From Runella sp. SP2 (GTDB lineage: Bacteria; Bacteroidota; Bacteroidia; Cytophagales; Spirosomataceae): a DNA stretch of 64,000 bases. A program made the position numbers and the translations under genes. How positions within the stretch are numbered: the first letter of the stretch is position 1; each line of letters begins with the position of its first letter. The notes under the pieces were generated by a model. The model was not told the DNA's origin and made no database searches. It saw only the letters and a list, made by a program, of their open reading frames with translations. Positions 24,092 through 32,733 of this stretch are shown here, piece after piece. The DNA is taken from positions 7,308,501-7,372,500 of the forward strand of contig NZ_CP031030.1 in NCBI RefSeq assembly GCF_003711225.1. The letters are read 5' to 3'.

Positions 24092-25807
24092 ATGGAACAG
24101 AAACTACGCAGCCAAGACTGGTTTGGCAAAGAAGGTAAAGACGGTTTTATTTACCGTAGTTGGATGAAAAACCAAGGCCATGCGCCGCATCAATTTAAGG
24201 GAAAACCTGTCATCGGGATTTGCAATACATGGTCAGAAGTAACGCCTTGTAACGCTCACTTTCGTGATTTGGCACAAAGCGTGAAAAACGGGGTGTACGA
24301 AGCAGGAGGCTTTCCTTTGGAGTTTCCAGTGATGTCGCTGGGGGAAACCTTGATCCGTCCTACGGCTATGTTGTATCGCAATTTGGCAAGTATGAGTGTC
24401 GAAGAAAGTATCCGTGCCAACCCGTTTGACGCCATTGTGCTGTTGACAGGTTGTGATAAAACCACTCCGTCGCTCATCATGGGGGCCGCGAGTGTCGATT
24501 TACCGACGATTGTATTGCCAGGTGGGCCGATGTTGGCAGGACGTTTTCAGGGCAAAGCCATTGGTTCGGGTACCGACGTATGGCGTTTTGCGGACGACGT
24601 AAAAACGGGTAAAATGACGCCCGAGGAGTTTGAAGAAGCCGAAAGTTGCATGAGCCGTAGTATAGGTCACTGCTCTACGATGGGAACTGCTTCTACGATG
24701 GCTACCATGGCCGAAGCGCTTGGATTGACGCTCCCAGGCTTGTCGGCGATTCCTGCGGCCGATTCCCGTAAAAAAATGAACGCGCACATGACAGGGATGC
24801 GCATCGTTGAGATGGCGAAAGAAAACCTGACGCTCTCAAAAATATTGACGCGCGAAGCGTTTGAAAACGCCATTATGGCCAATGCTGCCGTGGGTGGTTC
24901 TACCAACTTCGTCTTGCATTTGTTAGCCATTGCAGGACGAGTGGGGATTGATTTGACACTGGATGATTTTGACCGTGTAGGCTCACGGATGCCTTTTTTG
25001 CTGAACGTGATGCCTTCAGGAAAGTATTTGATGGAAGACTATTTCTACGCGGGAGGTTTGCAGGTGGTGATTAATGAGATAAAAGAATTTTTGCACAAAG
25101 ATGTTATCACGGTCAATGGTAAATCGTTGGTAGAAAACTCAGAAAGCGCTAGAAACTGGAATCCAGATGTGATTGCTTCACGCGCTGAGCCAATTTTGGA
25201 AGAAGGAGGTATTGCGGTAATCAAAGGTAATTTATGTGAAAATGGTGCGGTGATTAAGCCTTCGGCGGCTTCGGCGCATTTGATGAAACACACGGGGCGT
25301 GCGGTGGTGTTTGAAACCATCGAAGACTACCACGCGCGCATTGATGACCCTGAGTTGGACATCGACGAAACTTGCGTAATGGTGCTCAAAAACGTAGGGC
25401 CAAAAGGCTATCCAGGGATGCCCGAAGTAGGAAATATGGCCTTGCCGAAAAAGATTTTGGACAAAGGTGTTTCGGACATGGTGCGGATTTCGGATGCGCG
25501 CATGAGCGGAACGGCCTACGGAACGGTGTTGCTGCACGCGTCGCCCGAAAGTGCCATTGGTGGTAACTTGGCTTTGGTCAAAGACGGTGATTTGATTGAA
25601 ATCGACATTCACGAACGCTACATTCACTGGCACGTATCTGACGACGAAATCGCCCGCCGCCGCGCCGAATGGAAGCCGATTGATTTGGGCTATAACCGTG
25701 GTCACAACAAATTATACATCGAGCACGTGACGCAGTCGCACGAAGGCTGTGATTTTGATTTTCTCGTGGGTAAATCGGGTAGCGAAGTAAGCCGCGAATC
25801 GCATTAA
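24092..25807 (+). CDS. IlvD/Edd-family sugar-acid dehydratase (L-arabinonate dehydratase-like)
   Basis: A 571-residue [2Fe-2S] dehydratase. It would be called IlvD by name, but its features fit the sugar-acid group better. These are the N-terminal RSQDWFGKEGKDGFIYRSW, the PSGKYLMEDYFYAGG insert and the SH C terminus, all as in Rhizobium L-arabinonate dehydratase. Cluster ligands are Cys53, Cys121 and Cys194; spacings of 68 and 73 match the Rhizobium enzyme (Cys59/127/200 as I recall). Lys123 in GCDKTTPS is the likely Mg-binding residue. It should dehydrate an aldonic acid to a 2-keto-3-deoxy acid. It stands alone, with no ilvBNC or sugar genes beside it. Substrate is inferred, not proven. Confidence 0.85.
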   Translation: MEQKLRSQDWFGKEGKDGFIYRSWMKNQGHAPHQFKGKPVIGICNTWSEVTPCNAHFRDLAQSVKNGVYEAGGFPLEFPVMSLGETLIRPTAMLYRNLASMSVEESIRANPFDAIVLLTGCDKTTPSLIMGAASVDLPTIVLPGGPMLAGRFQGKAIGSGTDVWRFADDVKTGKMTPEEFEEAESCMSRSIGHCSTMGTASTMATMAEALGLTLPGLSAIPAADSRKKMNAHMTGMRIVEMAKENLTLSKILTREAFENAIMANAAVGGSTNFVLHLLAIAGRVGIDLTLDDFDRVGSRMPFLLNVMPSGKYLMEDYFYAGGLQVVINEIKEFLHKDVITVNGKSLVENSESARNWNPDVIASRAEPILEEGGIAVIKGNLCENGAVIKPSAASAHLMKHTGRAVVFETIEDYHARIDDPELDIDETCVMVLKNVGPKGYPGMPEVGNMALPKKILDKGVSDMVRISDARMSGTAYGTVLLHASPESAIGGNLALVKDGDLIEIDIHERYIHWHVSDDEIARRRAEWKPIDLGYNRGHNKLYIEHVTQSHEGCDFDFLVGKSGSEVSRESH

Positions 25808-25851
25808 TTGTTCGGTTTCGGTAAAGTTTCCCCGCAGATAGCGCGGATTTA

Positions 25852-25899
25852 AAAAGCGCAGAGTTTCGCAGACTTTGTTCTGTGGAACTCTGCGCTTTT
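25852..25899. terminator. Bidirectional terminator between dehydratase and ppx genes
   Basis: Perfect 14-bp stem AAAAGCGCAGAGTT (25852-25865) / AACTCTGCGCTTTT (25886-25899) with a further inner CGCAGA/TCTGTG pairing. A and T runs on both sides serve the two convergent genes. Confidence 0.85.
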
Positions 25900-25927
25900 A
25901 TTATTCAGCGAGTAAAAAACAGATACA

Positions 25928-26854
25928 CTACCCCAGTGCCCACTGCATCATCCCTTCCTTTAGGGCGTAAGTCGTACTGCGTATGTGCTTGATTTGCAGG
26001 CTACGTAGTACGTGCGCAATCAGCACTACCCCTGGTACAATCATATCAACTCTCAATTCAATCATGCCAGGGATTGCCATGCGTTCTTCGCGAGGGAGGG
26101 TAGTAAGTAAATCGTAAGCACGGTAAAATTCGGCCAGGGGCAATTCAAAACTCGTCTGCGTAGGGGAGGGGAGTTGGCCTAATCGGTGCATAAAATCCAT
26201 GTCAACGAGTGTATCAAACGAACCCGATGACCCTACTAATGTTTGGGGGGCATACTGATGGGCGGCGTTGACAAGAGGCAATAGTTGTTCTTGAAAATAG
26301 CTGTGCATTCGCTGAATCGCGGATGGGGAAATGGGGTCTGTCAAAACAAATTTCTCTAACAAACGCTGACCACCGATTTCAAAACTTTGCTTCCAAAATG
26401 TGCGCGAAGCATTCCCAATGATAAACTCAACGCTGCCGCCGCCAATGTCCATCAGCAGTGATGGAGCTTCGCCAAGATCAATGCCTAGCCGAACGCCTTC
26501 ATAAATGAGCTCAGCCTCGCGAGCTCCGCTGATGACTTCGATAAGAATACCCGTTTCGCGGGCGACAATCTGACAAAATTCCGCTCCGTTTTTAGCATTG
26601 CGAATGGCACTCGTTCCTACTGCTTTCACGTTTTGCAGTAAAACGCCGTGCGCGTCGATGTGTTGGCGGAACAATCGTAGTACCGTCAACGCGCGCTCAG
26701 TCGCCTCTTCTGTAATTTGCCCTTGATTGATTCCAGCTTTCGCGATTTTAGTAGGAAGCTGTTCTTTGAAGCATTGTTGGAGGGTATCCCCTTGTTTTTC
26801 AACAATCAATAGGTGGAAGGTGTTGCTTCCAAGGTCAATAATGGCGTATTTCAT
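25928..26854 (-). CDS. Ppx/GppA-family phosphatase
   Basis: A 308-residue ASKHA-fold phosphatase: exopolyphosphatase or (p)ppGpp pentaphosphatase type. It starts MKYAIIDLGSNTFHLLIVE (phosphate 1 loop), has VGTSAIRNAKNG, the catalytic Glu region ISGAREAELIYEGV and the phosphate 2 loop LLMDIGGGSVEFI. It is the short, single-module form (two ASKHA subdomains) without the C-terminal HD-like part of E. coli Ppx. It probably hydrolyses polyphosphate ends or pppGpp in the cytoplasm; which one cannot be told from sequence. Confidence 0.9.
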   Translation of the reverse strand: MKYAIIDLGSNTFHLLIVEKQGDTLQQCFKEQLPTKIAKAGINQGQITEEATERALTVLRLFRQHIDAHGVLLQNVKAVGTSAIRNAKNGAEFCQIVARETGILIEVISGAREAELIYEGVRLGIDLGEAPSLLMDIGGGSVEFIIGNASRTFWKQSFEIGGQRLLEKFVLTDPISPSAIQRMHSYFQEQLLPLVNAAHQYAPQTLVGSSGSFDTLVDMDFMHRLGQLPSPTQTSFELPLAEFYRAYDLLTTLPREERMAIPGMIELRVDMIVPGVVLIAHVLRSLQIKHIRSTTYALKEGMMQWALG

Positions 26855-26916
26855 GCCTGCAAGAATGTACTCAGGGGAGTGTTATGAATAAGTTGAAAGA
26901 AAAAGTACAAAGAAAA

Positions 26917-26947
26917 TTGATTTTTTAAAAGGAGACACTTATTTTTG
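26917..26947 (+). promoter_or_regulatory. Bacteroidota-type promoter of rpsU
   Basis: TTG (26917-26919), 20-nt spacer, TATTTTTG (26940-26947), fitting the TTTG/TAnnTTTG consensus of the Bacteroidota primary sigma factor. Transcription should start near 26953, about 33 nt before rpsU. Confidence 0.6.
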
Positions 26948-26986
26948 CACTCCGTTTTATAAAAAGAGAAAAAAACACTAACAAAT

Positions 26987-27181
26987 ATGTTGCTTATACA
27001 AGTTAAAGAAAACGAATCAATTGACAAGGCACTTAAGCGTTTCAAAAAGAAATTTGAAAAAACTGGTGTTTTGAAAGAGTTGCGTTCACGCTCGGCTTTT
27101 ACGAAAAAATCTGTACAACGTCGCAAAGAAGTAATTCACGCAACTTACGTGCAGAAAATGCGCGAAAACGAAGTAATCTAA
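26987..27181 (+). CDS. rpsU: 30S ribosomal protein bS21
   Basis: A 64-residue, highly basic protein with the full bS21 pattern: IQVKENESIDKALKRFKKKF, an ELRSRSAFTKKS middle and a RRKEVIHA-type basic helix. It binds the small subunit near the 3' end of 16S rRNA and aids initiation, which in Bacteroidota is known to involve sequestration of the anti-Shine-Dalgarno tail together with bS18 and bS6. Monocistronic, with promoter and terminator both visible. Confidence 0.96.
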   Translation: MLLIQVKENESIDKALKRFKKKFEKTGVLKELRSRSAFTKKSVQRRKEVIHATYVQKMRENEVI

Positions 27182-27211
27182 GTCGATATTCTTCCTTAGA
27201 AAATATACTTT

Positions 27212-27241
27212 AAGGCACTACGCTACGGCGCAGTGCCTTTT
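27212..27241 (+). terminator. Intrinsic terminator of rpsU
   Basis: Stem AAGGCACT (27212-27219) / AGTGCCTT (27232-27239), inner CGC/GCG pairing, then T residues; 31 bp after the stop codon. Confidence 0.82.
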
Positions 27242-27248
27242 GTTGCTT

Positions 27249-27536
27249 CTATACATCTGCTTTCCGAAACAGCTTGACGTCTATCTTCTCCCAGACTTTG
27301 CCCGTTACGTAAGGGTCGTTTTGTAGCCACTCGTTCATTTGGCTTTCGGTGTCAAAATCAACGACCATCATCGAACCCATCATTTTCCCTTCGGGACTAA
27401 GCAAAGCGCCTCCCATTACAAAATGGCCACCTGCCTTTAAAATTTTAGCCCCCTCTAAATGACGCTCCCGAACCGACATGCGGCGCTCAAGGGCCTGCTC
27501 GTCGGTATAATCATAAGCATGTACTACGTAAAGCAT
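27249..27536 (-). CDS. YciI-like protein
   Basis: A 95-residue ferredoxin-like alpha/beta protein of the YciI family. Visible are YVVHAYDY at the N terminus, the conserved RERHLEGAKILKAGGHFVMG with the family His and Asp/Glu region, then PEGKMMGSMMVVDFDTESQMNEWLQNDPYV. The fold resembles muconolactone isomerase; a few relatives have dehydrochlorinase-like or regulatory roles, but the function of most is unknown. Short single-gene unit. Confidence 0.85.
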   Translation of the reverse strand: MLYVVHAYDYTDEQALERRMSVRERHLEGAKILKAGGHFVMGGALLSPEGKMMGSMMVVDFDTESQMNEWLQNDPYVTGKVWEKIDVKLFRKADV

Positions 27537-27592
27537 ATTGGTTAAGTTTAATAAATGTGAAAGATACGCATGTTGGAAGAAAGGAGTGAAAT

Positions 27593-27634
27593 AAAAAAAG
27601 GTTAGAGAACAGGATGCTGTTACTCTAACCTTTT
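27593..27634 (-). terminator. Intrinsic terminator of ftsH
   Basis: Stem GGTTAGAG-AACAG (27600-27612) / CTGTT-A-CTCTAACC (27617-27630), GATG loop, one bulged base; seven T residues follow on the minus strand. Confidence 0.87.
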
Positions 27635-27655
27635 AAGAAGTGAACGAACTACCTT

Positions 27656-29632
27656 TTAGGCGTTATTTTCGGTCGAATTTTCTTCTTTAGATTTGCTATT
27701 CATGAACTCTTGGTAAACCGTTTCTCTTTCAAAAGGACGTTTGCCAATCAAGCGCTCTAGGTCGCTTTGGAACAAAATTTCTTTTTCCAAAAGCTCTTGC
27801 GCGATGATTTCAAGAGCAGCAAGGTGCTGGGTAAGAAGTGCCTTACTACGGTTGTAGGCTTCGTCAATGATTTTGCGAACTTCTTCGTCAATCATACGCG
27901 CAGTTTCTTCCGAATAAGGCTTGTTGAATGAGTACTCCGACTGTTTAGAGTCGTAATACGACATGTTACCGATTTTATCGTTTAAACCATAGACCGTAAC
28001 CATGCTGTGAGCAAGTTTTGTTACACGCTCAAGGTCGCTAAGGGCACCTGTCGATACTTTTCCAAATACGACATCTTCAGCGGCGCGACCTCCAAGGGTC
28101 ATACACATTTCGTCTAAAAGCTGTTCTGAACGGTACAAATACTGTTCGCGAGGTAAATACTGGGCATATCCCAAAGCCGTCATACCACGTGGTACAATCG
28201 TCACTTTGACCAATGGATCAGCATGTTCCAAGAACCACCCTGCTACGGCGTGACCTGCTTCGTGGTAAGCCACAATTTTCTTCTCGTCGGGCGAGATAAT
28301 TTTGTTTTTCTTTTCCAAACCACCAATAACGCGATCCATCGCATCTTGGAAATCTTGCATTGTTACTTCCTCACGGTCGCGACGAGCGGCAATAAGGGCA
28401 GCTTCGTTACAAACGTTGGCAATTTCTGCCCCTGCAAAACCTGGCGTTTGGGTAGCCAATTTTTTAGGGTCAACGTCTGGAGATAATTTAATAGGTTTCA
28501 AATGCACCTTGAAGATGGCCTCACGACCAACAATATCGGGTTTGTCCACCGAAATCTGACGGTCGAAACGGCCTGGGCGTAGAAGCGCAGAATCGAGTAC
28601 ATCAGGACGGTTGGTGGCCGCCATAATGATGATACCAGAGTCGGTAGCAAAACCGTCCATTTCAACCAAAAGCGAGTTAAGTGTATTTTCGCGTTCATCG
28701 TTTGCGCCTGGCATACCACCACGGCCACGTGAGCGACCCACGGCGTCGATTTCGTCAATAAAGATAATACAAGGTGCTTTTTCTTTGGCTTGTTTGAAAA
28801 GGTCACGTACACGAGCGGCACCTACCCCTACAAACATTTCAACGAAGTCAGAACCAGAAAGCGAAAAGAAAGGTACACCTGCTTCTCCTGCTACAGCTTT
28901 GGCGATAAGGGTTTTACCTGTACCTGGAGGGCCTACTAGAAGAGCGCCTTTTGGGATTTTAGCACCAAGCTTTGTGAATTTGGTAGGGCTTTTGAGGTAA
29001 TCCACGATTTCCATGATTTCCTCTTTGGCTTCTTCCAAACCAGCCACGTCATTGAAGGTAATCTTAACTTTATTTTCAGCGTCAAAGAGCGTTGCTTTTG
29101 AGCGTCCAATGTTAAAGATTTGACCACCAGGGCCACCTCCACCTGTCATGCGACCTAGCAAGAAGTACATGGCCAAAATCATAATGATAAGGAAGCCCCA
29201 AGTACCTAAGAAGCCTGTCCAGTCGCTTCGACGATCAAAATCGTAATCAATGGAATCACTGTCGGGTTTGAGTTTTTGAAAATCGTCCAAAAATTTGTCG
29301 GCCGATGTCACCTCAAACTGAAAGTGAGGCCCGCCGTTGTTGAAGTACGCCTTGTTATCAAAAAGAGCGCGGTATTTCGGATCTTCGAGGGCTTTGGTGT
29401 TAAGGGTTACTTCTACGTATTCACTATTAACGATAACGATGCTTTGCACTTCGTGCGCTTGCACCATCTTCTCAAATTTCTTTTGCGTAATGGGGCGAAT
29501 GGCCGTATTGCGACTGAAAAAGGTGATTCCCAAAATCGCTAACACCAAGGCCGCAATAATCCATCCCTGATAGCCCGTACGGCGTGGATTGCGGTTGTTG
29601 GGGTTTAGCGGGTTGCCATTGTTTTCGGACAT
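27656..29632 (-). CDS. ftsH: ATP-dependent zinc metalloprotease FtsH
   Basis: A 658-residue membrane AAA+ protease that degrades unassembled or damaged membrane proteins and some cytoplasmic regulators. Order of parts: membrane helix 1 (~22-41), periplasmic FtsH_ext domain, membrane helix 2 (~143-160), AAA module with Walker A GPPGTGKT (234-241), Walker B IIFIDEID (289-296) and [20 protein letters not shown]. The zinc protease domain has HEAGH (457-461). The C terminus is acidic/polar. All key residues are present. rsfS lies just upstream in the same direction (118 bp), as in many Bacteroidota genomes. Confidence 0.97.
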   Translation of the reverse strand: MSENNGNPLNPNNRNPRRTGYQGWIIAALVLAILGITFFSRNTAIRPITQKKFEKMVQAHEVQSIVIVNSEYVEVTLNTKALEDPKYRALFDNKAYFNNGGPHFQFEVTSADKFLDDFQKLKPDSDSIDYDFDRRSDWTGFLGTWGFLIIMILAMYFLLGRMTGGGGPGGQIFNIGRSKATLFDAENKVKITFNDVAGLEEAKEEIMEIVDYLKSPTKFTKLGAKIPKGALLVGPPGTGKTLIAKAVAGEAGVPFFSLSGSDFVEMFVGVGAARVRDLFKQAKEKAPCIIFIDEIDAVGRSRGRGGMPGANDERENTLNSLLVEMDGFATDSGIIIMAATNRPDVLDSALLRPGRFDRQISVDKPDIVGREAIFKVHLKPIKLSPDVDPKKLATQTPGFAGAEIANVCNEAALIAARRDREEVTMQDFQDAMDRVIGGLEKKNKIISPDEKKIVAYHEAGHAVAGWFLEHADPLVKVTIVPRGMTALGYAQYLPREQYLYRSEQLLDEMCMTLGGRAAEDVVFGKVSTGALSDLERVTKLAHSMVTVYGLNDKIGNMSYYDSKQSEYSFNKPYSEETARMIDEEVRKIIDEAYNRSKALLTQHLAALEIIAQELLEKEILFQSDLERLIGKRPFERETVYQEFMNSKSKEENSTENNA

Positions 29633-29750
29633 GATTATTTATTGAATTAAATTAACGGGTTTTGTGGTGTATTCGCCTGAATAGGTTTGGAGTGGTAGGT
29701 AACTACAAACGTATTATCAGACCAACACTATTTTTAAGGGTAATGTTCAA

Positions 29751-30134
29751 TTAGGCGAACTCTTCCTCCACCAGTGTGATTTTGGCGTCACCCCAAAGTT
29801 GTTCGAGCCCATAAAATTCGCGCCGTTCTTTCTTGAAAACGTGAGCAACTACGTCCACATAGTCAATGAGTATCCACTCTTTGGCTTCTTTGCCTTCGCG
29901 CTGCCAAGGGTGTTCTGAGATAATTTTATATACCTCTGTCTCAATAGAATCGGCGATGGCATCGACTTGGGTGTCGGAGTTACCAGTACAAATTACAAAG
30001 AAGTCCGTAATGGCGTTTTTAATGTCGCGCAGGTCCATCACTACTACGTCCACTGCCTTTTTTTCCTGCATTCCTTTTACTACAAGATGGCACAGTTGTT
30101 CTGAAGATATACTATCTGATTTGCGTTGTTTCAT
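29751..30134 (-). CDS. rsfS: Ribosome silencing factor RsfS
   Basis: A 127-residue RsfS/Iojap protein. It binds uL14 on the 50S subunit and blocks subunit joining when nutrients are short. Typical motifs are VVVMDLRDIKNAITDFFVICTG (as DLR..T..T/ADFFVI.G), DTQVDAIADSIE, and HPWQREGKEAKEWILIDY with VDVVAHVF then RREFYGLEQLWGDA. Slightly longer than the E. coli protein at its N terminus. It is divergent from birA and upstream of ftsH. Confidence 0.95.
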   Translation of the reverse strand: MKQRKSDSISSEQLCHLVVKGMQEKKAVDVVVMDLRDIKNAITDFFVICTGNSDTQVDAIADSIETEVYKIISEHPWQREGKEAKEWILIDYVDVVAHVFKKERREFYGLEQLWGDAKITLVEEEFA

Positions 30135-30172
30135 GCGTTAGTCTTAAATTGCATCCCTAAAAATAAGAAATA

Positions 30173-30937
30173 TTGTACAAAATTAAGTCCAAAACGCTTT
30201 TTATTGGAAAAAATTTGATTTATCTGCCAACTTGTCAGTCAACAAACGATGAAGCGGCGGATTTGGTGCGCCTTGGGCAGGGCTGGGAAGGTACTGTTGT
30301 CATAACTGACTTCCAAACGGCAGGCCGTGGGCAGCGCGGAAATCAATGGTTGGCGCAGGCTGGAGAGAACTTTATGCTCTCGCTCATTCTACGTCCTCAT
30401 TTTTTGAGTCCATCTCAACAGTTTCGTCTCAACGTCGCCATTTCAGTGGGGATATACGAATTCTTTAAGCCTTATTTGGGAGAATCTCTTAAAATAAAAT
30501 GGCCTAATGATGTCTATGTGGGCGAGCAAAAGCTGGGTGGAGTATTGATAGAAAATTCTATTCAAGGCGGCCGACTGGAAGCGTCTGTTGTGGGAATGGG
30601 GCTAAATATCAACCAACTTTTATTTGAAAACCCACGGGCTACCTCCTTGCGTAAAGCCACCCAAAAAGAATACGTGCGGGAAGAGCTTTTGCCCGATTTG
30701 TTGGCCTCGCTTGAAAAAAACTACCTGCTTCTTCGCAATGGCCATTTTGATGCTTTGAAGATGCGTTATTTACAAAGTTTGTTTCGTTATCAAGAACAAC
30801 ACAATTTTCGGCAGGCAGAAAACGTATTTACGGGGATGATTGTGGGCGTAACCGATGCAGGACTCTTGGCGGTTCAAATTGAGAACCGATTGGTGTATTT
30901 TGACTTTAAAGAGATTAGTTACGAGTTTGAGCGTTAA
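30173..30937 (+). CDS. birA: Biotin--[acetyl-CoA-carboxylase] ligase
   Basis: A ~254-residue class I biotin protein ligase, which activates biotin with ATP and attaches it to the carboxyl carrier domain. Motifs are GRGQRGNQWLAQAG (biotinyl-adenylate loop), FMLSLILRP, LKIKWPNDVYVGEQKLGG and VVGMGLNIN. It lacks the N-terminal helix-turn-helix of the E. coli repressor form, so it is an enzyme only. No ATG is available at the expected position; TTG 30173 is the best start. A 39-bp tandem repeat begins inside its last codons and includes its stop codon. Confidence 0.92.
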   Translation: MYKIKSKTLFIGKNLIYLPTCQSTNDEAADLVRLGQGWEGTVVITDFQTAGRGQRGNQWLAQAGENFMLSLILRPHFLSPSQQFRLNVAISVGIYEFFKPYLGESLKIKWPNDVYVGEQKLGGVLIENSIQGGRLEASVVGMGLNINQLLFENPRATSLRKATQKEYVREELLPDLLASLEKNYLLLRNGHFDALKMRYLQSLFRYQEQHNFRQAENVFTGMIVGVTDAGLLAVQIENRLVYFDFKEISYEFER

Positions 30938-31023
30938 ATTCGGTTGTAAGCAACCTCATGCACGTTTGTGAGTTAAATTCGGTTGTGAGCAACCTCATAC
31001 ACGTTTGGTTGTGAGCAACCAAA
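30933..31023. repeat. Tandem 39-bp repeat with GGTTG-TRAG-CAACC hairpins
   Basis: GTTAAATTCGGTTG begins at 30933 and again at 30972 (period 39). Each unit carries GGTTG-TRAG-CAACC (30942-30955; 30981-30994), and a third hairpin TTTGGTTG-TGAG-CAACCAAA is at 31004-31023. The first unit contains the birA stop codon. The same hairpin type occurs at 40480-40567 and, less exactly, at 15749-15830. Confidence 0.8.
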
Positions 31024-31073
31024 CACACTGTATGAGCTTTATTGGTAAAAATAAATAGTTTTGATAGAATAAA

Positions 31074-31694
31074 ATGGTAAATGTCAGCAAAAGATTGGTT
31101 AAAAAAATGGTTTGGGCAATCATGCCACTTTGCGCGAGCATGGGCGTGAGTTGTTCTTCTTCTGAATCCGATTATGTCCCCAAACCCAAAGGATTCCCTC
31201 GCCTCGATTTGCCTGCCCAAGTTTACCAACCGATGAAAGAAGACCATCCGTACTCGTTTGAATATTCAAAAAGTGCGGTGATATTGCCTGATACCTTTAG
31301 CGACGCCGAACCTCACTGGATATTTATTGCGTATCCTTCCCTGAAAGCCAGTATTCAGCTAACCTACAAACCTGTCCAAAACAATCCACAGCGCCTTGGT
31401 GGATTTATCAATGATGCCTATAAATTGGCTGGTCGGCACCAGATTAAAGCGACAGGGATTCGGGAACAAGTAGTAAAAACAAAGTCGGGGCAGCGGGCCG
31501 TGATGTTTGATTTGGAGGGTGATGTGCCAAGCTACGTCCAATTTTTTACCACCGATACCACCACCAACTACCTTCGTGGGGCGCTTTATTTTTCGGTAGC
31601 CGATAAGCAAGATTCGTTACAACCCGCCATCGACTACCTTCGCAAGGACATTGTTCACTTGCTGAATACCCTGAAGTGGAAGAAAAAAAACTAA
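31074..31694 (+). CDS. gldD: Gliding motility lipoprotein GldD
   Basis: A 206-residue lipoprotein with a lipobox at MGVSC near residue 27 and then the GldD signature DYVPKPKGFPRLDLP. Later segments HPYSFEYSKSAVI, WIFIAYPSLKASIQLTYKP and the terminal YLRKDIVHLLNTLKW also match. GldD is required for gliding and for function of the type IX secretion/gliding machinery in Flavobacterium. In many genomes gldD sits apart from gldKLMN, as here. It overlaps the convergent UbiA-type gene by 4 bp at the 3' ends. Confidence 0.92.
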   Translation: MVNVSKRLVKKMVWAIMPLCASMGVSCSSSESDYVPKPKGFPRLDLPAQVYQPMKEDHPYSFEYSKSAVILPDTFSDAEPHWIFIAYPSLKASIQLTYKPVQNNPQRLGGFINDAYKLAGRHQIKATGIREQVVKTKSGQRAVMFDLEGDVPSYVQFFTTDTTTNYLRGALYFSVADKQDSLQPAIDYLRKDIVHLLNTLKWKKKN

Positions 31695-32566
31695 TACGCT
31701 AACCAGATCATACTCAGCATTCCGATAAGCATAACAAGTTTACACAAACTACTTAACGAACCAAATTCTTTTTTGGTGTCGGCGCGGATAAGACGATACA
31801 CCAGCCAGCCAATGAGTCCAAGAAGCCCTACAAACATCCACGTCAATTGGGAGTTTTGTAGCCAATGCGCGGCCAGAAACAAACTGGGAACAAAAATTGC
31901 AATGAGCCCGTAAAGAAAGACCTTGGTGCGTCGAATTCCCCAAATGATAGGCAGGGTTTGACAGCCGTGGGAAGCGTCGCCGCGTACATCTTCCATGTCT
32001 TTGATGATTTCACGAATGAGTGAGATACCAAAGGCAAACAAGGCATACAAAATAACCAACGAGCGATTTTGGGGATAATAAACAGCTAGAATAATGAGGG
32101 AAAGACCCGTTAGAAGGGCAACAATAAAATTGCCAATGAAAGGTCGTTTCTTGAAATAAGAGGCATAGACCCAAAGAAGCGTGACCGACAGTACACTGAG
32201 CAGAAACACCCATTTATTCACCAATAGCCCTAAGCCACAGCCCAGAATATTAAAAGCTTGGTGGGTGGTCATGGCGACACGTCGCTTGAGGTATCGCCCA
32301 ATGATGACGCGGTCGGGTTTGTTGATAAGGTCGATTTTGATGTCAAAATAGTCGTTGATGACATAACCTGCTGCCGCGACAAGTACGGTAGAAAGTGTAA
32401 TAAGAAAAATCTCTTTTTCGAGCAGAATACTTTTCCAGTCGCTGATGGGGCCAATTAAAAACAGGCGGGTCATGTATTGCGTCAGGGCAATCATGAGTAA
32501 GTTAGGCCAGCGGATAAGCCGCATAAACCCAAACGAAATGTCTTTGATGGTAAGGCGGCGTTTCAC
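31691..32566 (-). CDS. UbiA-family prenyltransferase (GGGP synthase-pathway type)
   Basis: A 291-residue membrane prenyltransferase with about eight to nine helices. The first Asp-rich motif is NDYFDIKIDLINKPDRV (the NDxxDxxxD motif), and the second region is SLIREIIKDMEDVRGD, both cytoplasmic and Mg-binding. The start RLIRWPNLLMIALTQY is typical of Bacteroidota members annotated as geranylgeranylglycerol-phosphate geranylgeranyltransferase. A role in menaquinone or another prenyl lipid is equally possible, since substrate cannot be read from sequence. Starts at GTG 32566. Confidence 0.82.
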   Translation of the reverse strand: MKRRLTIKDISFGFMRLIRWPNLLMIALTQYMTRLFLIGPISDWKSILLEKEIFLITLSTVLVAAAGYVINDYFDIKIDLINKPDRVIIGRYLKRRVAMTTHQAFNILGCGLGLLVNKWVFLLSVLSVTLLWVYASYFKKRPFIGNFIVALLTGLSLIILAVYYPQNRSLVILYALFAFGISLIREIIKDMEDVRGDASHGCQTLPIIWGIRRTKVFLYGLIAIFVPSLFLAAHWLQNSQLTWMFVGLLGLIGWLVYRLIRADTKKEFGSLSSLCKLVMLIGMLSMIWLAY

Positions 32567-32733
32567 AAATAGGACGAATTATGGGTTGGTGGATGTTTTC
32601 AAAGCTGTATGCAAAACAACGGATAAGTTAGATGCGTTTCGGGACTTCACAAAATCTTTATACAGAATGTGGAGAAAAAATTGCATTTTTTTTGTTGTGC
32701 CGAATAATACCTCAACTAACTCCCCGTCCGCGA

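Noticed and set aside
24022-24170. Leader peptide upstream of the dehydratase gene (ATG AAC TCA GGG CTT GTT ...)
   Set aside because: The frame runs ~50 codons into the coding region and no alternative hairpins or terminator follow, unlike the leuA leader.
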